DNA of 19,652 bases from UBA1388 sp964555515 (GCA_964555515.1 CAZKSJ010000014.1:1-19652), one strand, 5' to 3'; positions 1 to 7,832 are shown, numbered from the stretch's first letter. Program-made: numbers and translations. The notes: generated from the letters alone by a model not told the origin.

Positions 1-321
1 GCAGAAATTGATGGTCAAACCTCCACCACCAAACCAGATTTTAAAGTCATCAATCCGCGTCATCCTCATCCAACTCCTAGGTATGTGGAAATCACCACCC
101 ACGACTGCCCACGCGAACAACAGGCTACCGTTCAAGATCCTAAATGGAAACAACGCGTGGTGATGCGCAAAAACGGCGTCACCCACATCGTGTTGTATCA
201 ACCGCACTTGGCTAATTGCCAACGCCATCATCCCGAACTTGACTTTGACATCAAGCACCGCCGCTGCAGAAAAAAGAGTCAACAAGAATCTCCGATAGAT
301 CCTAATAAATCGTCGAAATAG
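1..321 (+). CDS. C-terminal part of an unrecognised protein (partial)
   Basis: The frame is open from base 1 to a TAG stop at 319-321, so this is the last 106 residues of a protein that begins before the window. I do not recognise the family. The visible part is basic and rich in His, Gln and Cys, with a core around WKQRVVMRKNGVTHIVLYQP that could form beta strands, and it ends in a charged, probably disordered tail (KKSQQESPIDPNKSSK). No membrane segment is seen. A GTG at 85 could be read as a start, but the upstream frame stays open with similar composition, so a C-terminal fragment is more likely. It converges on rpoD with only 22 bases between the two stop codons, and no obvious terminator hairpin lies between them. 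Confidence 0.6.
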   Translation, partial: AEIDGQTSTTKPDFKVINPRHPHPTPRYVEITTHDCPREQQATVQDPKWKQRVVMRKNGVTHIVLYQPHLANCQRHHPELDFDIKHRRCRKKSQQESPIDPNKSSK

Positions 322-343
322 CGTCAAGCTCACCAAATGAAAT

Positions 344-1435
344 TTACTCCAAAAAATCCTGAAGTTTTTTGCGGCGACTGGGGTGTTTCAGCTTGCGTAA
401 AGCTTTGGCCTCAATTTGGCGAATCCGCTCGCGCGTCACCCCAAACTTGCGCCCCACCTCTTCCAGCGTCATCATTTTGTTGCCACTCAAACCAAACCGC
501 ATTTTTAAAACCCGCGCTTCGCGGTCAGACAGCGCGCTTAACACTTCATCAATGTTTTCCCGCAGCATTTGTTGACTGGTCGCATCATAGGGTGAGACCT
601 GTTTTTCATCGGCAATAAAATCACCCAACACGCTCTCGTCTTCGCCCGACCCTACCGGTGCTTCCAGTGAAGTGGTATTTTGCGAAATTTTCAGGATTTC
701 TCGCACTTTCTCTGGATCCATCTCCATCTCGGTGGCAATTTCTTCAGCGGTGGGCTCTCTGCCCAAATCCTGCATCAACCTCCGAGAAGTGCGCATCAAC
801 TTATTGATCGTCTCCACCATGTGTACCGGAATCCGAATTGTCCTGGCTTGGTCGGCGATTGACCGGGTAATTGCTTGACGAATCCACCACGTGGCATAGG
901 TTGAAAACTTAAAACCCTTGGTCCAGTCAAATTTTTCCACCGCACGAATCAAACCCTTGTTACCTTCTTGAATTAAGTCCAGGAAAGTCATCCCCCGGCC
1001 AATGTATTTCTTGGCAATAGACACGACTAGCCGCAAGTTAGCATCAGTCAGTTGCTTCTTGGCTAGAGGATCACCGGCCTCCACTTTTTGGGCGAGCCTA
1101 ATCTCTTCTTCCCGCGACAGCAAAGGAATGCGGCCAATTTCCTTGAGATACATCCGGACTGGGTCTGACACACCCGAACTACCCAAGGTTGAAATTAACT
1201 CCAGCTCTTGTGACAGGGTATCAACTTCCTCTTCATCTGCGCTCTCGGTGGTAGACTCAAAAATGTCCGTTCCCGCGTGCATGATTTTGTCATAAAAATC
1301 ATCCAACTCTTCAATAAACTCCTCAGGCTCCACAAACACCTCGAGAATTTCGTCCTGAGTGACATAACCCTGTTGCTGACCTTTTTTGAGCAGCAGCTCA
1401 ATCTCATTTTTGAGAGTTGGAGAAGCTTTCTTCAT
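344..1435 (-). CDS. rpoD: RNA polymerase primary sigma factor (RpoD/SigA)
   Basis: Sigma-70 housekeeping factor, which directs core RNA polymerase to -10/-35 promoters. In 363 residues the order is as follows. An acidic N-terminal region resembling sigma 1.1 spans about residues 5-80. Region 1.2 starts at DPVRMYLKEIG (91-101). Region 2 contains DLIQEGNKGLIRAVEKFD (153-170) and the -10-recognising FSTYATWWIRQAITR (177-191). The primary-sigma hallmark RTIRIPVHMVETINK lies at 198-212. Region 3 spans about 213-290. Region 4 carries the helix-turn-helix TLEEVGRKFGVTRERIRQIEAKALRKL (323-349). The protein is short for a primary sigma because it lacks the large non-conserved insert found in proteobacterial RpoD. 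The start is the ATG at 1435, with no clear Shine-Dalgarno. A TATAAT on the minus strand lies 29 nt upstream. It follows gdh on the same strand, probably as its own transcription unit. Confidence 0.97.
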   Translation of the reverse strand: MKKASPTLKNEIELLLKKGQQQGYVTQDEILEVFVEPEEFIEELDDFYDKIMHAGTDIFESTTESADEEEVDTLSQELELISTLGSSGVSDPVRMYLKEIGRIPLLSREEEIRLAQKVEAGDPLAKKQLTDANLRLVVSIAKKYIGRGMTFLDLIQEGNKGLIRAVEKFDWTKGFKFSTYATWWIRQAITRSIADQARTIRIPVHMVETINKLMRTSRRLMQDLGREPTAEEIATEMEMDPEKVREILKISQNTTSLEAPVGSGEDESVLGDFIADEKQVSPYDATSQQMLRENIDEVLSALSDREARVLKMRFGLSGNKMMTLEEVGRKFGVTRERIRQIEAKALRKLKHPSRRKKLQDFLE

Positions 1436-1464
1436 AAACTGGGAATTTTTCTTATAAGACTATA

Positions 1465-1470
1465 ATTATA
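1465..1470 (-). promoter_or_regulatory. Possible -10 box of rpoD
   Basis: On the minus strand these bases read TATAAT, a perfect -10 hexamer, 29 nt upstream of the rpoD ATG. No convincing TTGACA-like -35 is found at 16-18 bp, so this is a weak promoter call. Confidence 0.35.
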
Positions 1471-1490
1471 CATCAAAACACAACCAAATA

Positions 1491-1517
1491 TAAGCACTCA
1501 TCTGAATTGAGTGCTTA
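1491..1517 (-). terminator. Hairpin after gdh, likely intrinsic terminator
   Basis: A perfect 10-bp inverted repeat, TAAGCACTCA paired with TGAGTGCTTA around a 7-nt loop, lies 28 bases beyond the gdh stop. On the minus strand the bases after it are T-rich (TATTTGGTTG) but not a clean U-run. It separates gdh from the rpoD promoter, which fits transcription termination. The weak U-tract leaves some doubt. Confidence 0.55.
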
Positions 1518-1544
1518 GCCGTGTATGGTGTTGCCTACTATAAT

Positions 1545-2849
1545 TCAAACTTGTCCTCTTAGCAAGAGGGCATCAACCACTCTCTTGAGAGCAATCACAT
1601 AGGCTGCTTCGCGCATGGAACATTGTTTATGCTGGTACATCTGCCAGACTGCAGCAAAGGCCTGTTGCATAATTGGCTGTAATTTGGCCAAGACCTCATC
1701 TTTAGTCCAGTGCACACCTTGTAAATTTTGCACCCACTCTAAATATGAGGTGGTCACCCCACCGGCATTGGCCAATACATCTGGCACTACCAACACTTTC
1801 TGTTGCTGCAAAATTTGATCAGCTTCCGGTGAGACTGGTCCATTAGCCAACTCTAAAATTACCTTTGCCTTAATTTGAGGCGCGTTGGTCGGGGTGATCA
1901 CATCCTCGAGTGCCGCTGGCACCAACACGTCCACATCCAGTTCTAACAGCTCCTGATTGGTAATGATCCGCCCGTGCTCCGACCGGCAAGCCTGCCGATC
2001 ACACATACATTTTTGAATTTCTCCACTCTTCATCTTGCACTCTAAAGTCTTGATGGGATACAAACCTGACGGCACGAAGACCCCGCCTTTGGAATCAGAC
2101 ACCGCCACCACTTTGTAACCCATTCTGTCGGCGTGGTGTGCAAACCAATAGCCCACATTACCAAAACCCTGTACGGCAATCGTCACATCTTTTTTCCGTT
2201 TCCAACCAAGTTCTTTGGCCAGTTCTTCCAAAACCAGCACCCCACCCAACCCAGTCGCTTCGGTCCGACCCTCCGAACCACCCAACTCGATTGGTTTGCC
2301 AGTAAAGGCAGCTTGAGGATTAACCATCGCCTGGCCAGTGTGGAGTTGTTGCCATTCATCGACCATCCAACCCATGATCTGTGGTGAAGTATTGACGTCT
2401 GGTGCCGGAATATCCTTCCAGGGACCAATCTTATCGGCTAAAAATTGAACATATGACCGACTCAACTGCTCCAGCTCTTGTAAAGATAATTTTTTGGCGT
2501 CAACCTGAATACCACCCTTTGCTCCACCATAAGGAATACCCACCACCGCACATTTCCAGGTCATCCACATCGACAACGCCATCACCTCTTCTTGGCTGAC
2601 GTTGGGGTGAAAGCGAATACCCCCTTTGTATGGTCCAAGCGCATTGTTGTGTTGCGATCGATACACCGCCACTTGCTGGCTAGTGCCAGTATCAAGCTTG
2701 ATCTCCACCTCACCTTGATGCAACTGCTGTGGTTTTTTTAATTTTTCGATGGCTTGATCGAACCGATCTTGATCCCGCTCATAATCTGCTCTCAAAAGTT
2801 TAGCGGCCTTTTCTAACTGAGCAATAGCGTGATCATAAGGGGAAGACAT
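1545..2849 (-). CDS. gdhA: Glu/Leu/Phe/Val dehydrogenase, probably NAD(P)-glutamate dehydrogenase
   Basis: Interconverts glutamate and 2-oxoglutarate plus ammonia, in the cytoplasm. The 434-residue protein has the GDH signature: substrate-binding GPYKGGIRFHP (72-82, K75), K99, the catalytic-lysine loop PYGGAKGG (K111) and D151. The Rossmann motif QGFGNVG (227-233) is followed by VAVSDSKGG, with an Asp (252) just after the second strand. The late motif DVLVPAALE is at 307-315. Residues 271-290 hold a Cys-rich loop (C271, C281, C283, C288) whose codons form an imperfect DNA palindrome. The start ATG at 2849 follows an AAGGAG Shine-Dalgarno by 4 nt. It lies 35 bases after trxB on the same strand and is probably the last gene of a trxA-trxB-gdh operon. 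Cofactor preference cannot be settled from sequence alone. Confidence 0.93.
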   Translation of the reverse strand: MSSPYDHAIAQLEKAAKLLRADYERDQDRFDQAIEKLKKPQQLHQGEVEIKLDTGTSQQVAVYRSQHNNALGPYKGGIRFHPNVSQEEVMALSMWMTWKCAVVGIPYGGAKGGIQVDAKKLSLQELEQLSRSYVQFLADKIGPWKDIPAPDVNTSPQIMGWMVDEWQQLHTGQAMVNPQAAFTGKPIELGGSEGRTEATGLGGVLVLEELAKELGWKRKKDVTIAVQGFGNVGYWFAHHADRMGYKVVAVSDSKGGVFVPSGLYPIKTLECKMKSGEIQKCMCDRQACRSEHGRIITNQELLELDVDVLVPAALEDVITPTNAPQIKAKVILELANGPVSPEADQILQQQKVLVVPDVLANAGGVTTSYLEWVQNLQGVHWTKDEVLAKLQPIMQQAFAAVWQMYQHKQCSMREAAYVIALKRVVDALLLRGQV

Positions 2850-2884
2850 AAACTCCTTCTAACTATTTAAACTAGCTAAGTAAA

Positions 2885-3949
2885 CTATACTTGCGACTCC
2901 AGCCAACGCTCGGCATCAATCGCCGCACTGCAACCTTGTCCAGCAGAAGTAATGGCTTGTTTGTAACGAATGTCCACACTATCACCAGCGGCAAACACAC
3001 CTTTAACCGAAGTCATGCTGGGATAAGCCACCAACTTTTTTTCGTCTAAAGCTTGCTCAGCCGCGGTTACTCCCGCTGCACTCAAGCTTTGTTTGGTAAT
3101 AATGTAGCCGTGATCATCCAACGCCAGCTGACCAATAAAAGGGGACGTGGTTGGCTGGTGGCCAATGGCTACAAACACACCATCGGCGGGTAATTCTTGA
3201 ACTTTCCCTGCCGTGTTAACTTTTATTGCCCAGACTTTGTCTTCACCCAAAATTTCTTCAATAGTGGAATCCCACAAAACTTGCACGCTGGGGTGATTTA
3301 ATACCCGGTCTTGCATAATTTTGCTGGCTTTGAACTCATGGCGGCGGTGCACCAAAGTGACACTCTTGGCAAACTTTGTTAAGGCCAACGCTTCTTCCAT
3401 GGCGCTATCACCGCCGCCCACCACAAACGTGACCTTGTCTTTATAAAAAGCTGCGTCGCAAACCGCACACGTACTCACTCCTTTACCCAACAATCTGTCC
3501 TCTCCTGGCACCCCCAACATAATGGAGACCGCCCCAGGTGTCAAAATGACTGCGTCTGCGGTGAGATCATGAGGTTGCTGTTTGATCTTATGTTCCAACT
3601 CTTTGTAAGCATCGGGCGGAGAGGTAACCACTGTTTCTGGGATAGCTGACTCAGGTACTCTCGTCCAAATTTTGAAGGGCCGCGCAGAAAAATCCACCGC
3701 CGTGGCATACTCATAAACAAAAGTGGTGCCAAATTTTTGCGCTTGCTCTAGCATGTTTGACATCAATAAGGGACCGGCAATCCCATCTTTAAAACCTGGG
3801 TAATTTTCAATGTCGGTCGTCCACATCAACTGGCCACCAGCTTTATGACCAGTGAGCAGAGTAGGCGCGAGCTGCGCTCGTGCCGTATAAATTGCCGCTG
3901 TATAACCAGCCGGCCCAGATCCAATAATTGCCACTTTAGTATGCGTCAT
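2885..3949 (-). CDS. trxB: Thioredoxin reductase (TrxB-like flavoprotein)
   Basis: FAD-dependent reductase that passes electrons from NADPH to thioredoxin. Numbered from the ATG at 3949 (354 residues), it shows FAD-binding GSGPAG (10-15), the redox pair C161-x-x-C164 in CAVCDAAFY, NADPH-binding GGGDSA (178-183) with HRR (201-203), and the C-terminal FAD motif GVFAAGDSVD (317-326). I chose ATG 3949 because a strong AAGGAG lies 10 nt upstream. The open frame runs back to a TTG at 3976, but that would bury the Shine-Dalgarno inside the gene. The protein is about 35-40 residues longer than usual. Extra segments lie near 96-128 (between the FAD and NADPH parts) and near 288-309. The active site reads CAVC where CATC is usual. 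It sits 59 bases after trxA. Confidence 0.93.
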   Translation of the reverse strand: MTHTKVAIIGSGPAGYTAAIYTARAQLAPTLLTGHKAGGQLMWTTDIENYPGFKDGIAGPLLMSNMLEQAQKFGTTFVYEYATAVDFSARPFKIWTRVPESAIPETVVTSPPDAYKELEHKIKQQPHDLTADAVILTPGAVSIMLGVPGEDRLLGKGVSTCAVCDAAFYKDKVTFVVGGGDSAMEEALALTKFAKSVTLVHRRHEFKASKIMQDRVLNHPSVQVLWDSTIEEILGEDKVWAIKVNTAGKVQELPADGVFVAIGHQPTTSPFIGQLALDDHGYIITKQSLSAAGVTAAEQALDEKKLVAYPSMTSVKGVFAAGDSVDIRYKQAITSAGQGCSAAIDAERWLESQV

Positions 3950-4008
3950 ATTGTCATCACTCCTTACAATCACCAAAATCGACTCTTACCCCTCAACTTC
4001 AACCCAAA

Positions 4009-4353
4009 TTAAGCCTTCATGGCAGCTTCCAACATCTGAACGTATCCAGCTTTGCCAGCAAAGCCCGTCATCGGTGCGCCAACAGGTTGACCGTTCTTGA
4101 AGATGATGACGGTGGGAATACTCATCACTTGATACTCACGCGCCAAATCCTGTTCGGCATCGACGTCAACTTTGGCAATTACTGCCTTATCTTTATAATC
4201 TTCCACCAACTCTTCTACAACTGGTGCCGCCATTTTACATGGTCCACACCATTCGGCAAAGAAATCCACAAAAACTGGTTTATCACCAGCTTCAGTTAGT
4301 GTCGTTTGAAATGTGTCCTTTGTCAGGTGGACTGCCTTTTGTTGATCTGCCAT
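4009..4353 (-). CDS. trxA: Thioredoxin
   Basis: Small dithiol-disulfide carrier, 114 residues, cytoplasmic (no signal peptide). It has the classic active site WCGPC (35-39) in FVDFFAEWCGPCKMAAP, the cis-proline turn MSIPT (P80), and the expected alpha/beta order to the C-terminus. The ATG at 4353 has an AAAGGA Shine-Dalgarno 4 nt upstream. It is followed on the same strand by its reductase gene and then gdh, so thioredoxin and thioredoxin reductase are probably co-expressed. The 243 bases upstream hold no gene that I can see. A TTGATA about 18 bases before a weak TAATGA could be its promoter, but this is not convincing. Confidence 0.96.
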   Translation of the reverse strand: MADQQKAVHLTKDTFQTTLTEAGDKPVFVDFFAEWCGPCKMAAPVVEELVEDYKDKAVIAKVDVDAEQDLAREYQVMSIPTVIIFKNGQPVGAPMTGFAGKAGYVQMLEAAMKA

Positions 4354-4596
4354 ATTTTCCTTTAGATCATTATTAATTTACTACTAATACTATCAAAAAG
4401 AGTTTCACGTATCTATTTACAGCGATCATATAGTGGTATTTGCTATTCCTGATTTTTGGACCTTTTTACTCTAAATTTCTCCAATTAACCATTATTCAAT
4501 ATAATTACTCGACAATCGTCCACATCAACGTCAAATTTAATTAGGCGCGATGATCTGCGTCGATCCAAACCTCTTTCAACAACTCGCCAACACCAA

Positions 4597-4887
4597 CTAT
4601 CTGGTCAACTCCTTGATGATCAAATCTAACTCTTCTAAATTCTTCTGTCTGCTGCAACGACCCGCTTCAGCTGTCAACAATTCGCGGGCAACGCTGCTCA
4701 GCGCATTGCGGGCTGCCACAATCTGACGCACAATCTCAATGCAACTGCGATCACCCTCGTACATCTTGATAATACCATCAATTTGGCCGTTAATCCTATT
4801 TAGTCGCTGGCTAATCTCATCGGCAGATTTGGCGGACGCAACTACTATCAAGTTATGATGGGAGATTTTGGCGGATTGACCTTTCAT
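4597..4887 (-). CDS. CsoR/CstR/FrmR-family (DUF156) transcriptional repressor
   Basis: All-helical repressor of the CsoR/RcnR family, whose members release DNA on binding Cu(I), Ni/Co, formaldehyde or persulfide. The core is ISQRLNRINGQIDGIIKMYE (25-44), followed by the sensor cysteine C49 in GDRSC and C78 in AGRC. The C49-C78 spacing of 29 matches Cys36-Cys65 of copper CsoR. However, the intervening histidine ligand (four residues before the second Cys) is a glutamate here (E74), so the copper triad is incomplete. That pattern is closer to the cysteine-only CstR persulfide sensors. An ATG at 4893 is also in frame. I prefer ATG 4887 because the promoter's -10 lies only 7 nt upstream of it, which implies a leaderless mRNA (96 aa). 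The gene is preceded by a palindromic operator and followed by the trx operon. Confidence 0.9.
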   Translation of the reverse strand: MKGQSAKISHHNLIVVASAKSADEISQRLNRINGQIDGIIKMYEGDRSCIEIVRQIVAARNALSSVARELLTAEAGRCSRQKNLEELDLIIKELTR

Positions 4888-4894
4888 GACCATG

Positions 4895-4924
4895 AATATA
4901 TACCCCCTGGGGGTATATTGTCAA
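4895..4924 (-). promoter_or_regulatory. Promoter of the csoR-like gene
   Basis: On the minus strand a perfect -35 TTGACA (4919-4924) and a -10 TATATT (4895-4900) are separated by 18 bp. The -10 ends 7 nt before ATG 4887, so transcription should begin at or next to the start codon. The spacer is filled entirely by the palindromic operator. Confidence 0.75.
4898..4918. promoter_or_regulatory. CsoR-type palindromic operator
   Basis: A perfect 21-bp palindrome: a 10-base arm ATATACCCCC, one central base, then the reverse-complement arm GGGGGTATAT. C-run/G-run palindromes flanked by TAT are the known operator type of CsoR/CstR repressors. It occupies the spacer between the -35 and -10 of the adjacent repressor gene, as expected for autorepression. 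Confidence 0.8.
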
Positions 4925-5032
4925 GAATCTAAATTGATTCAATCATACGACTTTTTGAGATTCGTGAATAATGTGATGTTAGCGCTAGATATCCTTCACT
5001 AATGATGCAAAAAAACCAGCCCCAGACTTAAC

Positions 5033-6907
5033 TTACCTCTTAAACTGCACCAATTTCCTTAAAAGTTCCTCTTGTTCTGCTATCTGTGCCTCAGATTTAT
5101 TTTCGATATTGTCCAACTTCTCTAGCGCCACTTCAATCTTTCTGATTAGATCACTTGTATCTAATTGTTGCAGCTGTTTAAACGTTTTCCACCATTCTTT
5201 ATCTAAATCAACTTGCTCGGCACCCTTAAGCAAAAACTGCGATGAGTGCAGCTCAAAAACAATTTCTTGTAAATCATCAGGCAATTCTTTGACAATTTCT
5301 GATAAAGGCACTTCTGCTAAAGTATTATTAATTGCCTGCAAAATTTGCGTCGACCCAACTTGTTCTAATCTTAAGCTCGTCATTTCCTCAGCCCGTTGAT
5401 GCAATGCGGGAGGGTCAGCATGAAACAACAAAAACCAAAGATATTTTTCCAAACTTTGCTTTTTTGAATCTTCACTGCGGCTCGTGGCACGCTGCAAGGA
5501 TGCATTGGAACCGCCGCTAAGACTAGCATCTCCACCGGCTTTCATGCCATCAGTCAGATTGGATCTATTTTTCAGACCCATCTTTTCACGAGTACCCTGC
5601 AATCGCGAATATTCATCTAAATCAGCCTGGACGCTGCTCGTCGACACCTCCAGCCGTCGGCTCAACTCTTGGATATAGTGTTCACGTTCCACTGCATGAG
5701 TGATGCCAGCGATCAATCCTGTCAATTGTGCCATGATCTTTTTCTTACCACTCGGTTGATTAGCGTCAAACTGATCAAATGCCGCATCGATCAAAAATTC
5801 GTAGGCAGTGACCGATGTTTTAGAAAGTTGCCGCCACTGCTTGGGATCGCTCCGTGCTAAATCGTCGGGATCTTTGCCTTTGGGCAACTTGATGACTCTT
5901 AACTCCAACTCGCCCACACTCTCCGCCGCTTGATTAATGACCGCAATCGCTTTTTTAGTGGCAGTTATGCCAGCGGAATCGGCATCCAGGCAAAGCAGCA
6001 CTTGCTCCACGTTTCTGCTCAACACCTTGACGTGCTGCTTGGTCAACGCCGAACCCTTAATCGCCGTCACGTGCGAGACATGCGCTTGCTCTGAAGAAAT
6101 CACGTCAAACTCGCCTTCCACCACAATCACCTGTTTCTTCTCTCTAATGGGCTGCTTAAGTTCAGACAAACCATACAGCAACTCACTTTTGTGATAGACC
6201 AATGTTTCAGGAGAATTGATGTACTTTGCCTCTTTCTCATCCTGACTTGTACCGGTCTGGCTGATCAATCTGCCAGAAAAACCCACCACTTGTCCCCGAT
6301 GATTTCTCAAAGGGAAAATCACCCGTTGCCGGAAACGGTCATAATAACGGCCAGTCCGACCCTTAATGACTAAACCTGCTTTTTCCAAAGTTTCCAGCGA
6401 AAAATTTTTCTTCTGATGTAAATACTTGATAATCCCATCCCAAGCATTGGGGGCAGCGCCCAATTGAAACAGCTTGATGGACGCGGCCGTGACTCCTCTT
6501 GCTTCTAGATAAGCCCGTGCTTTCGTTCCAACCTTGTGCTTCACCAATAGAAAGTGGTAATACTCTTTCGCTAAATCTAGCGCTTGCAAGACTTGAGAAC
6601 GCAATAGATCTTCGCTGGAAGGAGCACTTGATTCAAGCTTGATGCCCGCTTTATCGGCCAAAAATTCCAGGGCTTCATAAAAAGTCATGCCCTCATATTC
6701 TTGTAAAAAAGTGTAAACGTCTCCTGTTCGCCCACAGCCAAAACACTTGTAGCGCTGCATTTCTTCACTCACAAAAAAAGAGGGGGTTTTCTCGTTGTGA
6801 AAAGGGCACAAACCTCGCCAATTAGTGCCCGATCGCTGCAAAGCCACTTTACTACCAATCACTTCCAAAATATCGGTGGCTTCTTTGATCTCTCTAATCT
6901 GCGACAT
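5033..6907 (-). CDS. dnaG: DNA primase DnaG
   Basis: Synthesises RNA primers at the replication fork. From ATG 6907 (624 residues) it has an N-terminal CHC2 zinc domain with C34-x2-H37 (CPFHNEKTPSF) and C55-x2-C58 (YKCFGCG). The catalytic core has RVIFPLRNHRGQVVGFSGR (195-213) and a TOPRIM fold with VVEGEFDVI (E265) and CLDADSAG (D308/D310). A low-complexity Ser/Gly linker (about 440-485) leads to a helical C-terminal domain, presumably the helicase-binding part. The frame is open back to 7057, but the 50 extra residues are not primase-like and would overlap the divergent mazG-like gene. MSQIREIKEATDILEVIG is the normal DnaG N-terminus. An AGGA lies 9 nt before this ATG. Confidence 0.95.
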   Translation of the reverse strand: MSQIREIKEATDILEVIGSKVALQRSGTNWRGLCPFHNEKTPSFFVSEEMQRYKCFGCGRTGDVYTFLQEYEGMTFYEALEFLADKAGIKLESSAPSSEDLLRSQVLQALDLAKEYYHFLLVKHKVGTKARAYLEARGVTAASIKLFQLGAAPNAWDGIIKYLHQKKNFSLETLEKAGLVIKGRTGRYYDRFRQRVIFPLRNHRGQVVGFSGRLISQTGTSQDEKEAKYINSPETLVYHKSELLYGLSELKQPIREKKQVIVVEGEFDVISSEQAHVSHVTAIKGSALTKQHVKVLSRNVEQVLLCLDADSAGITATKKAIAVINQAAESVGELELRVIKLPKGKDPDDLARSDPKQWRQLSKTSVTAYEFLIDAAFDQFDANQPSGKKKIMAQLTGLIAGITHAVEREHYIQELSRRLEVSTSSVQADLDEYSRLQGTREKMGLKNRSNLTDGMKAGGDASLSGGSNASLQRATSRSEDSKKQSLEKYLWFLLFHADPPALHQRAEEMTSLRLEQVGSTQILQAINNTLAEVPLSEIVKELPDDLQEIVFELHSSQFLLKGAEQVDLDKEWWKTFKQLQQLDTSDLIRKIEVALEKLDNIENKSEAQIAEQEELLRKLVQFKR

Positions 6908-7027
6908 ACTGTTTCGTCCTATTTGAGAAGGGCGATCACCTTCCTTGATGTAGTATACTCTATTAAAATAGTGCAGCAGATTTTGGAAACTGTTTACAAG
7001 CATGCATTGAAAGAAGAGGGGCAAATT

Positions 7028-7465
7028 ATGGCTCAACCACATCCTAAAACAAACCAAGCTCCCACTGAGGGCGGAAGTAAAAGACCTTATTACTCCACCC
7101 CGTTTGGCAAATACTTTAAGATGCTTGACGAAATTGATGGCAGCAAGCGTTATTCAGATGAGTTTGGCTCCATTCTCATTCTAAACTTGGTTGAAGAAGT
7201 TGGTGAAATGGCACGAGCATATTTGGCCAAACAGGGCAGAAAAGCTTCCAATATTGCCGCCCAAGAAGATGAAACCTATAAACAAGAATTGGGTGACTTG
7301 CTATTGGTCATCCTCAGGTTTGCCCGCATCAAAAAAATTGATCTTGACGCCCAAATTCGCTATTCACTGGATAAAATCAAAAAAAGACGCATCCAGCCGA
7401 AATTGCCGGGACATACGCCTATTGCAGCTGTCGACGCATCCGACACTGGCGGTCAAGCAAACTAA
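7028..7465 (+). CDS. MazG-like nucleotide pyrophosphohydrolase
   Basis: All-alpha NTP pyrophosphatase fold. Its relatives hydrolyse (d)NTPs to NMP plus pyrophosphate, often as house-cleaning enzymes. The metal-binding signature EExxE-(12-28)-ExxD is complete: E56-E57-x-x-E60 in NLVEEVGEM, then E87-x-x-D90 in QELGDLLLV, with 26 residues between. A basic helix follows (SLDKIKKRRIQ, 113-123). The protein is 145 residues long, a single MazG domain with a polar N-terminal extension of about 40 residues and a Gly/Ala-rich tail. I chose ATG 7028 because GAGGGG lies just upstream. The longer frame from 6797 would run antisense through the dnaG start. It diverges from dnaG. The exact substrate is not predictable. 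Confidence 0.82.
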   Translation: MAQPHPKTNQAPTEGGSKRPYYSTPFGKYFKMLDEIDGSKRYSDEFGSILILNLVEEVGEMARAYLAKQGRKASNIAAQEDETYKQELGDLLLVILRFARIKKIDLDAQIRYSLDKIKKRRIQPKLPGHTPIAAVDASDTGGQAN

Positions 7466-7501
7466 CTTTTAGATCAGACTAGTCCTGTCGATTCATCTAC
7501 T

Positions 7502-7663
7502 TCATCTATCGCATCGTCTGCCGATCTGACTAGCATACTCAAGTGATGTGGACGGGCTTGGCGCGGGTGTGCTTGACGCTAGAACCGGCCCGGTGTTGGC
7601 GTACGCAGCGCGGACGGGTGCGATGTTGACGTACGTGGTGGTGTTGATGCGCATGATATCCAT
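7502..7663 (-). CDS. Possible small ORF, 53 aa, Thr/Pro/Ser-rich (uncertain)
   Basis: A minus-strand frame starting at ATG 7663 (a second ATG at 7654) encodes MDIMRINTTTYVNIAPVRAA and continues as a Thr/Ser/Pro/Ala-rich peptide ending QIGRRCDR. It coincides with a GC-rich block in an otherwise AT-richer intergenic region, and its codons often end in C. No good Shine-Dalgarno, promoter or recognised domain is seen, so it may be non-coding DNA that happens to be open. It is listed because nothing else explains the 367-base gap between the mazG-like gene and the membrane protein gene. Confidence 0.22.
   Translation of the reverse strand: MDIMRINTTTYVNIAPVRAAYANTGPVLASSTPAPSPSTSLEYASQIGRRCDR
7541..7660. 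other. G-rich intergenic block with short internal repeats
   Basis: This stretch is strikingly G-rich on the plus strand compared with both flanks. It contains repeated units of the type G(G/A)TGTTG(G/A)CGTACG (near 7592-7605 and 7622-7635) and GGACGGG (near 7550 and 7612). Its function is unknown. The rest of the gap (7664-7832) shows nothing I can name. Confidence 0.4.
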
Positions 7664-7832
7664 AAATTATTCACTGATCTCAATAACCGACACTAAATAG
7701 GCAAATGGCTCACCAATTCTGCCAGTTTTTTCATAAAGTGATTTCCAAAATCTGCTAAGATGATGGAGTAGTCATCAGATGAACACTGTGCCCAAAATTT
7801 TCTAAAATAACAAATGAGCGTTCAGCTGTAAC

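Noticed and set aside
4354..4596. Hidden gene between trxA and the csoR-like gene
   Set aside because: No frame of useful length with a plausible start, and no RNA structure I could recognise; only weak promoter-like hexamers.
5000..5030. Terminator after dnaG (run of seven T on the minus strand)
   Set aside because: The T-run is not preceded by a self-complementary stem, so I do not call a hairpin terminator.
6797..7027. 77-residue N-terminal extension of the mazG-like protein
   Set aside because: It runs antisense through the conserved dnaG zinc-domain codons, and a good Shine-Dalgarno marks ATG 7028.
6908..7057. 50-residue N-terminal extension of dnaG
   Set aside because: It overlaps the start of the divergent mazG-like gene, has no primase similarity, and the family N-terminus with an AGGA upstream starts at 6907.
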